Source: Dugong dugon
Taxonomy: Eukaryota; Chordata; Mammalia; Sirenia; Dugongidae
DNA length: 64,000 nt
Direction of reading: 5' to 3'
NCBI GenBank assembly: GCA_030035585.1
Contig: CM057460.1
Location: 129,192,714-129,256,713 of the forward strand
The notes below the pieces were generated by a model, which had not been told where the DNA came from, searched no databases, and saw nothing but the letters and a program-made list of their open reading frames with translations. Shown here one piece after another: positions 1 through 10,133 of the stretch (the stretch's first letter is position 1; every line of letters begins with the position of its first letter). The translations under genes were made by a program, and so were the position numbers.

Positions 1-1914
1 GTTCAGTCATGATTGAGGAAACAACACTAGAACAGATCCAAAGATTTCAAATTTGGGTGAACTGGAACCGTAACTGAAATGGAAAAAATTAGGGGATGAA
101 GCACTGCTAGAAACTTAGTCTCCCTCTTAGAAAACAAGGGCAGCGTATGCATTGCATAACAACCAAATCTCTTGCCTGTCAGATTTTGCGTGAAGTCAGA
201 AACAGCAGTGCCCCACTCAAAGATGGCGGCAGACCACGCTGGTTTGAATGTGTGTTGCTCTCCTCAGACCTGGCAATAATCCAGTCTCACACATCAGGCT
301 CCTGAAAGGGCTCGCTATGCCTCTCTGAGTCTCCCATTCCAGGGCTTTGACCCATAATTTCTTCCATTTTTCCATTCTGGGTCACTCAAAATTTGGGTCG
401 GTTCTGGTTTTACTTCCTGGGCCATGGCTGAACATGTTCGAACTGTTTCAAAGCTCTGCTTTAAAACATGGATCACATAGGCAACCATTTCGTTTTCTAA
501 CCATTTTTGAAGCGCAGATAATTTTTTTTCCTCATTGTTAATGTTCTACCTGCTGCCTGTTAAAGTCTTATTCAAGAAGGAAAAACATTCTTGAAAAATC
601 TCTTCTTTGTTGAAATTGGTTGTGAGAATGTATTCAAAATGAAAAATAAGGAACAGATGCATCTCAGTTTTTACTACTGCTTAATGTTTTTTCTCCCTTA
701 AAAAGGCCCATTTTTATGTAAACAAGTTTGCTTTCCAGTTACCTTTATGCTAGACAAAGATGTCATTAATTTTCAAATGTCTTTCATTCTTTTCTTAGGC
801 AGCAAACTCTTGGGTGCCACTTTAGCCACATACCAGAGAGAATATTAATGTAAATAATGACAGGATTGGTTTTTATAATCTTCTCTGCAGAGTGGAAAAC
901 AGGAGAAAGCCCTGCTGCATTGCAGATTTAAGTGTGCGACAGAATTTGTGCCGTTCTGCGTCCCCTCGTTCTGCCTGTTTACTATCACTGGGTCAACTTT
1001 GCTGTGTGCTAAGGGAATATTTATAGGGAACATCTTCTTTTCCCTTAACCCAAAAAGGACACATTAAATGTGCCTACTTGCATGTTTTGCTAATTGAAAA
1101 ACAAGGTATCTTGGAGTCATACAGCATTGAATAATGTATATTTTAATAATATTTAAATTATTACGTGGCAAGGATTTTTCCAGTGGGGCCTTAGGTGGCA
1201 CTTTAGGTCAAAGGTTAATTTCTCAGTAGCTTTTCTTCTGGTCTCAAAATGATAATTTTTGCCTGTGAGTCCTATGAATTATGAAGAGATTTTTTTTTCA
1301 AATTACCAAGTAGGCACACAATAAATATTTGTTGAATGTATTAACAACTATGACTTAACTATTTTGATTTTCTGTCCTGTAATTTGACAGCTATTCTCCA
1401 CAACTTAACTGTTAAAATATAAAGCCATATAATAAAAGCCAGACTCCTTGGCATGAAATAGTGGTTCCTCCTACGATCTACCTCTGCCCAACAGGCCAGC
1501 TTCATATCCCACAGCTGTGCCATCTGAAGATTAAGCTCCATCCAACGAAAATCGCTTATTCAATATTTTACATCGATGTCTTTGTCCCTGCTGTTTTCTC
1601 TAGCTGAAATGTTGTCCTTTCTATATCCACCATAAAGATTTCTAATTCTCTCTCCCATTCAGTCTTTGTTCTTCTGTATCTGACATTTGTTCCCCAACCC
1701 CACCTGCACTTTGCCTTTCCCTCGTTTAGAGCCCTTATTAGGATGTACTAAAGTCATTTACTTACATAAGTCTCTCTACTAGTGGGCTTGTGCTTTCTTC
1801 TTCTGGTACTTCCCAGAAGAAGAAATGCTGCATACACATGGCTGGGCCGCAGTAAATGCATGTGGAGTAAATGACCAAATGTAGCAATAAATAAGTGAAA
1901 TCTTCATTTTCTAT
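1..1914. other. low-copy AT-rich DNA, no gene seen
   Basis: No exon, RNA gene or full repeat recognised. A short patch near 1310-1340 (aggcacacaataaatatt, followed by gttgaatg) looks like the 3' end of an ancient L2/MIR-type element on the plus strand. At 219-230 there is a plus-strand aaagatggcggc, which fits the YY1 consensus, but no other promoter signal surrounds it. The open frames here are short and lack any recognisable domain. Confidence 0.5.
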
Positions 1915-2364
1915 CCACCATGTGCCAGTTTGTCGTACTATGGTGGCTTCCATGTTGCTGTGATGCTGGAAGCTATGCCACAGGTATTTCAAGTACCAGC
2001 AGGGTCCCCCTTGGTGGACAATTTTCAGCAGAGCTTCCAGACTAAGACACATTAGAAAGAAAGGCCTGGCAATCTACTTCTGAAAATTAGCCAATAAAAA
2101 CTCTATGGATCACAACAGAATGTTGCCCAAATGACTGGCTTTGGACACGTCATCAGGAGAGATCGATCACTAGAGGAGGACATAATGTTTGATGAAGTAG
2201 AGGCCCAGCAAGTGACATCCTTAGTGGGATGATTGGCACAGCAGGCACGATAATGGACTCAAGCATGTTGACAATCGTGATGATGACAGGCAACATTTCA
2301 TTCTGACATACATAAGGTTGCCATCAGTCAGACCGACTGCATGGTAGCTCTCAATCTATTCATC
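1915..2364 (+). repeat. RTE (BovB-like) deletion derivative: 5' head joined to 3' end
   Basis: The first ~170 bases match the head of the element at 18601-18736 (ccagtttgtcgtacta / ccagtttgtcatactg, and later a shared caggtatttca-type stretch). The second half, from about 2130, matches the RTE 3' end seen at 10922-11232 (gacacgtcatcaggagagat; catacataaggttgccat). The whole central ORF region is absent. The element is bounded by an 11 bp direct repeat, tcattttctat, at 1904-1914 and 2365-2375. It is therefore one non-autonomous unit mobilised as a piece, not two fragments that happen to lie together. Confidence 0.8.
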
Positions 2365-2375
2365 TCATTTTCTAT

Positions 2376-2555
2376 AATCCTTTGACTAACGTTAATATGT
2401 GTTATTACAGAATGGATGTTGATCCATTGCGAATTTATAAAATGATTAGAAAAAGACTTGTTTTGAATTTTTTAAGTTATATCATAATGGTTTCCAAAAC
2501 AAAATCTTTGTGGATTATGTAGTCCTCCATTAATGAAAAAGGCACTCACCTAGAT
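2376..2555. other. low-copy spacer
   Basis: AT-rich DNA between an RTE derivative and a MIR-like patch. Nothing recognised. Confidence 0.4.
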
Positions 2556-3045
2556 ATAAGGGGACAAATTCTGGTTCTAGATCTTCCACTGACTGTGTGA
2601 ATTATTCTGAGCAAGTATCTTGATTTCTCTGAACAATACTTTTTACACCCATTAAATGTGGGCATCAAAATACACAGACTCTGAAACCTTATTTCTCTCT
2701 GACATCTCTGTCACAGGAAAGCTTCCTATGGGGACCATGGTCACAGGCATCCTATTTTCTGCCTTTTCAACACCCACTGAGCACCTGCCACAGGCCAGGT
2801 ATTGTACTGGAGGGCAGGTCCACAAGACAGAGGGAAGAGCAACATGCACAGCCTCTTTTGTAACCTCATAACCAACCACTAAAGTAAACACAACTGCTCC
2901 AAGTTTACAGGCAAGAAAATGGAAGCTCAAAGCAGTTAATTGCTTAATTTCACACATCTGATAAGTGACAGAGCTGGGACTGGAACTCAGCTCTTTTGAT
3001 TCCATATCTATGGTCTCACCATCTGGCCAGGCTGCTTCCACTCTG
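2556..3045. repeat. MIR-type ancient SINE traces
   Basis: 2565-2650 reads like the MIR core on the plus strand (cactgactgtgtgaatt then gagcaagtatcttgatttc). A second patch at 2905-3005 has the complementary MIR/MIR3 character (ggcaagaaaatggaagctca ... gtgacagagctgggactgg). Divergence is high and boundaries are approximate. The 129-codon minus-strand and 71-codon plus-strand open frames here overlap the MIR patch and are probably chance frames. Confidence 0.6.
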
Positions 3046-3062
3046 CCATAGACACTTAGTTA

Positions 3063-3079
3063 AAAAAAAAAAAAAAAAT
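3063..3079. repeat. poly(A) run
   Basis: Simple A homopolymer of about 17 bases after the MIR patch. Confidence 0.8.
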
Positions 3080-3566
3080 TACCAAGGAACAATGCCACTA
3101 CAATCAATACAAACATTTTCATTATGTAAAGCATTATGGGTAAAGTTGTTGAACAGGTAAGTGGAATAAAATTCTACTTATTTTTTTCAATGTGAGTCTA
3201 TTTTTGTGGTTGTTTTATTTTCTGTTATTTTTAATCCAAGAATATGAAAGTACTTTTTATCCTGCTGCAGCATGTTAAAAATTAATTGATTGATTATGAG
3301 AGCGTGAAAAATTAATTTTTCCCATACCATAATTTTTTCTGTATTTATAATAATTTTCAGAAATTAGACCTCAAAGTTCCAATGTGCTTGTCCCAACATA
3401 TGCAGCATGAAACACTGAGACAACAATCAGATTATGCAGCTAATTATGAGGGACATGTATGTTTAGGGGAAGGAGGGACGTATTTGATTACATGATTGAA
3501 TCTAAGATAGTCCCTTAGCCATTCAACTCTCTTTCTATGTATAAATACATAGCTTGTGTGTTTAAG

Positions 3567-3741
3567 CTGCTAGTAGTACACACATTGGTTGAGACTGCCT
3601 GCTAACCAAAAGGTCAGCAGTTCAAATGCACCAGCTGCTCCTTGGAACCCTATGGGATAGTTCTATTCTTGCCTACAGGATCGCTATGAGTTGGAATCAA
3701 CTCCACAGCAATGGGATTTGCTTTTTTGTTTTTTTTTAATA
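3567..3741 (+). repeat. AfroSINE (short form)
   Basis: Contains the diagnostic blocks in order: gctaaccaaaaggtcagcag, the tRNA-type B box region cagttcaaatgcacc, ccttggaaccctatggg, and atcgctatgagttggaatca, ending in a T-rich tail. The family is tRNA-derived and transcribed by RNA polymerase III through internal A and B boxes. This copy has a decayed head. Confidence 0.9.
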
Positions 3742-4258
3742 CTCTAACTAATAGTCAAGATAATGTAAGCAAAGACACTAGTAACAAGATTTGAGGGAAA
3801 TGTATTCTCTCTTCATGCATTATCAGGAACAGGCCATGGGAAAAAATTGGAAAGGAAATTCTGCAATTCAAACTGCAGGAAGATAAATGACCAGGAGAGA
3901 TTTGTTTTGTTTTGTTTTGTAAATGGCATTCAAGCTCTAACCAAATAAAAAAGGAAAACCTAATATACCCTTGTAACTATGAACAGAGGGCAGGAAAAAA
4001 GGGAAGGAGTCACAGCTATCTATCAGCCTTTAAACAAACATCCTCTAAGTTGCTACAAGTAGTTCAGTCCATAGTGTTTAGTCACCGGCTTGCTGAAGTG
4101 CCTGCTCACTGCTTAAAATAAAACCTGGAGATTTATATTATACTCACTTCTTGTCTCGCCACCTGCCTGCCTTTACTTTTCAGCTTGAGAAAAGGAAATC
4201 ATTTTTTTTAATATGAAAAAGGATAATCTTAATTCTTAATTTTCTATAGACTAAAACA
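3742..4258. other. low-copy spacer
   Basis: No gene or repeat recognised apart from a short (ttttg)n stretch at 3902-3920. Confidence 0.4.
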
Positions 4259-4408
4259 TTTTATGGAATCCCTAGGTGGTGCAAATAAATGCTTAACACA
4301 ATCAGCTGCTAACCAAAAGGTTGGAGGTTTGAATCCATCCAAAGGTGACTTGGAAGAAAAGCTTGATGATCTACTTCTTAAAAAGCAGCTATTAAAAACC
4401 CTATGGAG
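4259..4408 (+). repeat. AfroSINE (older, longer form), 5' part of a split copy
   Basis: Reads ccctaggtggtgcaaa, then agctgctaaccaaaaggttg, then the block gacttggaagaaaagcttg typical of the older form, and stops abruptly after aaaaccctatggag. The remaining 3' part lies at 5187-5260, so the copy was split by the 774 bp insertion between them. Confidence 0.8.
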
Positions 4409-4479
4409 TGTTGTAGGGAAAAAAATCACAAAGTTTGGTAAAGCAAAAGAAAGTTTTATTTGGCATATATTTAAAAAGT

Positions 4480-4690
4480 GGGAAACAGACAAGCATGCTG
4501 CCAGAGCCATGTCTGCCCGAGTCTAAGGAAGTATTACAGAACAGACAAATGTAGGAAAATGGACAAGCATCCTGCCAGAACCATGTCTACCCAAGTCCAT
4601 AGAATATTACAGAATAGGTATGAATGGGAAAATGGACAAGCATGCTGCCACGGGCATGTCTGCCTGAGTCCGAGGAAGCTTACAGAATCA
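4480..4690. repeat. ~72 bp tandem repeat, three copies
   Basis: Three successive units share aaaatggacaagcat, gctgccag/acgg, catgtctgcc and attacagaa, with moderate divergence. Together they form overlapping open frames of 81-87 codons that are almost certainly a by-product of the repetition. Confidence 0.85.
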
Positions 4691-5010
4691 TCATTATATA
4701 TTAACTGGATAGATAATATATAATTGGATCAGTATATAGTCAATGGATAGAATCATTGAAAGCTTCACCTTTTTACAGATTGGCTAGAAATTGTGATCTT
4801 ACATTTTAAATTGTCTTCCTTAACAATCACTGGTATGGGTTTCAGTAACGGCAATGAGGAGTGTCTTCATCGGTCCAACAATTTTCTATTCACTAAATGC
4901 TAATAGAAGAAGGTAAAGAGTGGAAAATCTTTTTGTTTTCTGTTTGATTGGTTTATGTGTAAGTTTCCCTAAAATATATTTTCCAAGATTATCCTAGATA
5001 TTGTCTGTAT

Positions 5011-5115
5011 ACCTCAGGGTCCAGTTAATGTGTCCTTATGAGTCCTTGTGAGCCCAGTGTCTTTATACCTCAGGGTCTAGTTAATGTGTCCTTATGAGTC
5101 CTTGTGAGCCCAGCT
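5011..5115. repeat. ~50 bp direct repeat, two copies
   Basis: Both copies read tacctcagggtc(c/t)agtta and then gtccttatgagtccttgtga followed by gcccag. They are nearly identical, so this duplication is younger than the ~72 bp repeats upstream. Confidence 0.9.
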
Positions 5116-5186
5116 CCAGCTAAGTCACATTCTCTATGCTCAAGGACAGGGAATAACAACTCCAATATTATTTCCTAAATCATTAG

Positions 5187-5260
5187 CACAGTTCTAAATC
5201 TGACTCATGGGGTCACCATGAGTTGGAATCGACTGGAAGGCAATTAGTTAAAACATATGC
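5187..5260 (+). repeat. AfroSINE, 3' part of the split copy
   Basis: Continues the copy broken at 4408: cacagttcta, then ctcatggggtcaccatgagt and tggaatcgactggaaggcaa. Confidence 0.8.
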
Positions 5261-6116
5261 ACTCCTCATTTATGGACATGGTTAAGTTCCAAAGATCAGG
5301 TCTTTAGGCAAAAATCGGCATCATGCTAAAACGGACGATTATTATTACTTTTTTTCTGTTTTCAGACCATCCAATTCTCTAATTTTTTTTATTTAGAAAA
5401 TATTATCATAGAAATAATAACAGCTAAGATTTACGGATGTGCGCATTACTGTGATGAGTCCAGTTATGGGTTATTCCCTTTGTGGAGAAGGAGGCTTGGA
5501 AGAGATAAAGCTGGATACAACTGGGCTGCGTGATTGGAACGGCCTCCAGGGCTCCACTCCCACCCCTGCAAGCCCTTTGGGTTCACAATCCCAGAGCTGC
5601 GCTGCCCTCCGGGCCTGGTAAATCACTAAGGCTCGAGGCTTCCTGAAAGGGCGCTGGGAGCCTGGCCGCTCACCCGGCCCTATGGAGGCGGAGGCTTCAG
5701 GCCGAGTTCGGGTCACTTTGGGATGTCATTTAACTTGCATACATCTCTTCCAAACACCCTCTCCGATGCCTCTTTCTTTCCTCCCTTCCCACCCCACAGC
5801 AATTTTGAGACGCAGAGCCTCAGGCCACGGAGGAGCTGGGAACCTAGAACAGGCTCCTGCTGGCTTGGCGCTGCCTGCCTGCCGGCACAGCAGTTGGACC
5901 TGGCACCTCGCTGGCAGGAGGGAGCAGAGGGCACAGGGCAGCATGGCTCAGCTTCCCGGTAGCCGCCTGCAGACACTCCTCAAAGGCAGGGAAGCTCCGC
6001 AGCCGTTGTCACCATGTCCTTCACCTAGTTACGGCACAAAATAGATAGTAGATTTTTTACTATTGTCATAAATGCAAAATGTTGTATATTGAGAGATAAT
6101 AAATGAGGAGTAGGTG
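5258..6116. mobile_element. candidate Tc1/mariner-type DNA transposon with GC-rich core
   Basis: A perfect 13 bp inverted repeat, actcctcatttat at 5261-5273 and its complement at 6099-6111, lies just inside TA dinucleotides at 5256-5257 and 6117-6118. The outer ~150 bases on the left and ~80 on the right are AT-rich. The core (about 5520-6030) is strikingly GC-rich with several CpGs. No transposase frame is visible, so the element would be non-autonomous. The core could be captured host DNA or an unrelated later insertion. TIR similarity beyond the 13 bp is weak. Confidence 0.45.
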
Positions 6117-6117
6117 T

Positions 6118-6410
6118 ATTTTAATGAAGTGGTAAAAAACTTAAGCTCATCGAACTGTTACAGTTTGATGACCTTGTTTCACCAAAACAATAAATAAATC
6201 TATAGGTATGGGTGTAACAAATTCTGTGGGACAATTTCATGTGTACTTACAGGGTTATTCTCACACTTTCATTTGTTTAAAATGGCTCCGTACACATAGC
6301 TGGTATAGACCTTACTAGACAATCTCTATTATTACTGACAACTGTAAAATAGTAATCAGCTAATTAGAAATAGAACTTAAAGGTTATTACTAGAAATTTT
6401 AATAATATAT
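6118..6410. other. low-copy AT-rich spacer
   Basis: Nothing recognised. Confidence 0.4.
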
Positions 6411-6420
6411 ATGGCAATAA

Positions 6421-6579
6421 TTTGGCGCCCTGGTGGCTCAGTGATTAAGAGCTATGGCAAGCTACAGCTTGGAAACTATATAGGGCAGTTCTGCTCTGTC
6501 CTATAAGGTCACTATGAGTCGGAATCAACTTGACGTTAATGGGTTTGTTTTTCTGTCTTTTGTGTTTTTTTTATTTTTA
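6421..6579 (+). repeat. AfroSINE (short form) with 10 bp TSD
   Basis: Reads cgccctggtggctcagtgat, then gggcagttctgctctgtcct and cactatgagtcggaatcaac, then a T-rich tail. It lacks the ctgctaaccaaaagg segment, an internal deletion of about 35 bases. The direct repeat atggcaataa at 6411-6420 and 6580-6589 fixes the ends. Confidence 0.95.
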
Positions 6580-6589
6580 ATGGCAATAA

Positions 6590-6906
6590 AAATACGCCTT
6601 AAACTGGACCCTATAAACATTATAAATATATAATCCAGGACCTCCGACTTTCGAGACTTTAGTAAGACTTGTCAGGGTAGTTGTCTTTCTTGTTTTATGA
6701 ACAGGTTATTTTGGTGGCCTTTTTGGGGAGTTAACAGAACGCAGTCTTGAAGGCTGACTAAGATCCAATCAAGATGTGTCACCACTGTCCCTCAAGATTC
6801 TTACCTCCGGCACAGCATGCTCTCTCAGACCTTTCAGCCTCCCATGTGAGAGTCTCTCCAACCATGGTGGTAAACTAAGCCTGGCATTGGTTCTGAGATC
6901 TGCTTT
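6590..6906. other. low-copy spacer upstream of an LTR
   Basis: No repeat or gene recognised with confidence. Confidence 0.35.
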
Positions 6907-7275
6907 TGAGACCAACTAGGGACAGAAAAGGCCTTGAATGACAAGTTACGTCGGTTAAAAATTGTTTCTAGAAGAAGAATGGTGCAAATGTTTGCTTCCT
7001 CCTAATCTGTCCGCTTGTAGTTGTCTTTCATATCAGCCAATTAGAACTAGAATCCTGGGCATGCGCGGTAAGAGACCAGGTCCCCTGTCAGATGGCCTCA
7101 TCCCGTAAGTGTGGCTTAGGAACCAAAATCACCAGCCACACGTCATCAAGCTTTGACCGAGACAATTTCAGAGGCGAGAAGTCCATCAGCCACTTCTGTG
7201 CCAGAATCCTACCCTACCACTTTTTGATTATATATGAAGTTAATGGATATGTATGACTCCCCCTTTCCCGTGAGG

Positions 7276-7282
7276 TATAAAA
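7276..7282 (+). promoter_or_regulatory. LTR TATA box
   Basis: tataaaa inside the ERV1-type LTR, 79 bases before its aataaa signal. Confidence 0.6.
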
Positions 7283-7360
7283 CTGCACCCCCAACCCTTT
7301 TTTCGGGGAGAGAGTGCTTTCGGGGAGGATCCCCGCCTCCTCTCCTTACTTGCCGAAAGT

Positions 7361-7366
7361 AATAAA
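7361..7366 (+). promoter_or_regulatory. LTR poly(A) signal
   Basis: aataaa in gtaataaactgtgcc, typical of the R region of ERV1 LTRs. Confidence 0.6.
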
Positions 7367-7450
7367 CTGTGCCTTGCTTTAAATCTGCTTGACTCTTAGT
7401 TACACTTAACGAGAGTACAAGGGGCAAACTATTGCATTCGTTAACACTTT

Positions 7451-7780
7451 CTTTTTAACAAACTCCCCAGATACTGAGAATTTTTGTTTTTATTTTTTGG
7501 TTAATTTTTAGGAAACCTTAGATTGTCTGATTAGATTAGCAACTTTTACCTTTGGGGGAAACTTCCCTTATTACTAACAACACTGCTAGTTGTCTGTCTG
7601 ACCTCATCATTTTTTTCTTCTTATGAGTCTACAAGAAATAATTTTTAGGGAAGTGGATGGGCACAAGCCCTGATAAGCCTATTGCACGAGCTGGTCCTAT
7701 GAATTGAGGAGATCATAAGGGTCTTTCCTCAGTAGTGGGGAAAAATAAACCCTAGACTAGAAAACATTCTGGCAGTGCCC
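7451..7780. other. low-copy spacer
   Basis: Nothing recognised. Confidence 0.35.
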
Positions 7781-8265
7781 AAAGAATCTTAAATGCAAGT
7801 TCTGAAATGATCAAACCTTTTACAGATAACGAAAATGTGTCCAGCTCTAGAATGTTTATAGAAATACAAAAAAATTAAATATTAAATAAGGAAAATTCAG
7901 TGTATAGTTTCCAATCAAAAGCTATCAGGCATGCAAAGTAGTAAAATATGACCCAAAATGAGGAGGAAAAATCAATCAAAACTGACTCAGAACTGATACG
8001 TATGTTAGATCTATCAGATAAGTACATCAAAACAATTATTATATCTGTTTTCCATTAGTTCAAAAAGTTAGAGTCATAGAAGATATGAAAAAGCCCAAAT
8101 CAACCTTCTAGAGATGAAAACTGTAATGTCTAAAGTGAAAAATAAACTGGATGGGATTAATGGCAGATTAGATACTGCAGGAGATTATTAAACTTAAAAA
8201 ACATAGCAATAAAACTCTCAAAAATTAAATAGTAAGAAAAAAATACTTAAAAAAAAGTACAGTGG
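7780..8265 (+). repeat. old L1 (L1M/HAL1-like) ORF1-region fragment
   Basis: A-rich plus-strand sequence with typical old L1 phrases: tcaaaactgactcagaactg, ttagatctatcagataag, agagatgaaaactgtaatg, aactggatgggattaatgg and acttaaaaaacatagcaat. The same region occurs in a second copy near 10400-10700. The reading frame is destroyed. Confidence 0.7.
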
Positions 8266-8797
8266 AATTCCAGTTTCTACTACAAAAAATAAAGAGCTTA
8301 GAAACCATAATTCCCACCTTCACAACAAGAAAAAACACTGAGAAAACTGAATATTAACTTCTCTTGTTGACTCCATCATAGATCGCAAATCTCTGTGTTT
8401 TTTTTTCAGAGCAAACCACCACGGAAAAATGAGAGAGACAGGTGAATACAAAGAATCAAAGCTTACCAGGAGCAGAAGCTGCCAGTGCCAGCAACTGACA
8501 GAAACACTTTAATAATAATTGACTAATTGATAAAGATAGAGGTGAACTAGCTTGAGAGATTAGAACTTTTGGAGGCAAGCCCTAGGGAAGCCTCCTCCTC
8601 CCCCCTCCCCATTTGCATGAGTTTTATTTCCAGGAGCCCTACCACCCTCTCAGAATGCAGATCAGAGAAAAATCTTCTGGTGCTTCTAGCAGGGATGGGG
8701 AGAAGTAGCATTTTGAAATATGCTCAGAGTATTGTGTTCTCCTTAACAAAGGCTTATCCTCAAGGAAACTATTTTACCAAGCCTAACCATCTTGGGG

Positions 8798-8975
8798 AAA
8801 CACTGGTGGCCTAGTGGTTAAGTGCTGTGGCTGCTAATCAAAAGGTTGGCAGTTCAAATCCACTAGGCACTCCTTAGAAACTCTATAGGGCAGTTTTACT
8901 CTGTCCTATAAGGTTGCTATGTGTTGGAATCTCCTCAATGGCAATGGGTGTTTTTTTTTTTTTTTTTAAGCCAAC
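8798..8975 (+). repeat. AfroSINE (short form)
   Basis: Reads cactggtggcctagtggtta, gctgctaatcaaaaggttgg and gttgctatgtgttggaatct, ending in a T18 tail. A diverged flanking repeat (aaccatcttgggg / agccaacgtgggg) may be its TSD. Confidence 0.9.
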
Positions 8976-8982
8976 GTGGGGA

Positions 8983-9190
8983 GTGCCTAGGGAGTGCAAA
9001 CAATTAATGTGCTTGATTGCTAACCAAAAGGTTGTGGTTCGAGTCTACCCAGAGGCATCTTGGAAGAAAGGCCAGGCTATCTACTTCTGAAAAATCAGCC
9101 ATTGAAAAGCCTATAGAACACAGTTCTACTCTGACACACATAGGGTCTTCATGAGTTGGAATGACTCAACAGCAACTGGTAACCAACCTG
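8983..9190 (+). repeat. AfroSINE (older form with extra block)
   Basis: Directly follows the previous SINE. It carries gattgctaaccaaaaggttg, gttcgagtctacccagaggc, the family-specific block cttggaagaaaggccaggct and catagggtcttcatgagttg. The two copies abut, suggesting reuse of one target region. Confidence 0.9.
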
Positions 9191-9310
9191 AGAAAAGGGA
9201 AATTCCTAACTCCCATCTCCCTCTAGCCTTTCTCTCTTACCTAAGAAGAAAAAAGTAAAACTGAGATACACTTGTGAAGCTCCCAGCCCAGGAACACAAG
9301 CTTACTAATA

Positions 9311-9919
9311 CAGTTACGTGCCACATAATGTCCATTCAGGCAATGTCTGATCCCATATACATCAGTGGTCCCATAAGGTTATACTCTTTATTCCCTACAG
9401 ACAAATGAATAATAAAACGTCTGAGATTCTAATCTTTCTTCTGTCATGAGTGCATTGCATGACAAAGGACCACCCTGAGTCTCTTCCATTTGCCCAAGGA
9501 AGGAGTTGGGCTCGATGGTCATTGATGTTCTTGAAGGCTCCAAAGTCAGAACCAAAGCTCATGCATGACTGAAGGCCCACTCACCCCAGGTTGGGCTCCC
9601 TGGTGTGGGTTTGATTTATAAGGATGCAAGGGTGGTAGGGCCATGGGTGGACTAACCCAGTCCCCACTGCCTGGGATTACCACCCCAGAGCCCACACACA
9701 TTCCTTCCACCCACCCCAAAGTACACAGATGGGTGGCTTTCCAGAGCAAAGGGGCAGCCACCAATACCTGTACACAGCCATGGGCATGGCTTAGGGCACA
9801 GGAACGTGGGGATTCAGTGCCGAGAGGAAGAGCCACAGCCACACAAATGCCATTGTTCACAAATCACATAATGTCCCATCTTACAGAACGTATTATGGAT
9901 GTTAATTGATGCATGACTG
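9311..9919. mobile_element. non-autonomous DNA transposon with TA duplication
   Basis: Terminal inverted repeats: cagttacgtgccacataatg at 9311 and, on the other strand, cagtcatgcatcaattaaca ending at 9919. They match at about two thirds of positions and are flanked by TA at 9309-9310 and 9920-9921. The outer left ~80 bases (cagtggtcccataaggttat) match a mammalian DNA transposon consensus I recall, one that starts with a cagtcatgcgtc-type end. The core (about 9450-9850) is GC-rich and holds an 88-104 codon frame on each strand with no recognisable domain. No transposase is present. Confidence 0.65.
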
Positions 9920-9966
9920 TACACTAATCATTGGATTATAAAACATTTATGTAATAGCCACACTGG

Positions 9967-10133
9967 AGCCCTGGTGGCACAGTAGTTAAGAGCTATAGCT
10001 GTAAACCAAAGGGTCAGCAGTTTGAATCCACCAGCCGTTCCTTGGAAACCCTGTGGGGCAGTTCTACTCTGTCCTATAGGGTCGCTATGAGTCAGAATCA
10101 ACTCAACAACAATGGGTTTGGTTTTTTTGGTTT
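9967..10133 (+). repeat. AfroSINE (short form)
   Basis: Near-consensus copy: gagccctggtggcacagtag, tccaccagccgttccttgga and agggtcgctatgagtcagaa, tail ggtttttttgg. Possible short TSD around agccacac / acccacac. Confidence 0.95.

Larger units (their letters stand above)
4409..5182. mobile_element. 774 bp insertion splitting an AfroSINE; candidate solo LTR
   Basis: The insertion starts tgttgtaggg and can be read as ending in ca, with a possible but poor 4 bp duplication (ggag / ttag). It carries two sets of internal direct repeats: a ~72 bp unit in three copies (about 4480-4690) and a ~50 bp unit in two copies (about 5011-5115). TG...CA ends and U3-type tandem repeats would suit an endogenous retroviral LTR. 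I see no clear TATA plus poly(A) pair, so the class stays open. The boundaries follow from the two halves of the SINE. Confidence 0.5.
6907..7446 (+). mobile_element. solo LTR of an ERV1 (gammaretrovirus-like) endogenous retrovirus
   Basis: The 540 bp unit begins TG, ends CA (gttaaca) and is flanked by the 4 bp repeat cttt at 6903-6906 and 7447-7450, the duplication size of ERV1 integration. Promoter features are in the expected order: an inverted CCAAT region near 7034 (cagccaatta), a TATA box at 7276-7282 (tataaaa) and a poly(A) signal at 7361-7366 (aataaa) followed by a short U5. No internal retroviral sequence adjoins it, so it is a solo LTR left by recombination. The starting point is the only TG preceded by a matching tetranucleotide I could find. 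Confidence 0.75.

Noticed and set aside
219..230. Promoter with a YY1 site
   Set aside because: The aaagatggcggc match stands alone: no CpG island, TATA box or exon nearby.
2652..3041. 129-codon minus-strand frame
   Set aside because: It overlaps a MIR-like patch and has no recognised domain.
4480..4690. CRISPR-like array or satellite
   Set aside because: Three adjacent diverged ~72 bp units without spacers, in a mammalian genome; a local tandem repeat.
5682..6044. 120-codon frame in the GC-rich core
   Set aside because: GC-rich DNA gives long frames on both strands here (five overlap). None has a domain or splice context, so no gene is called.
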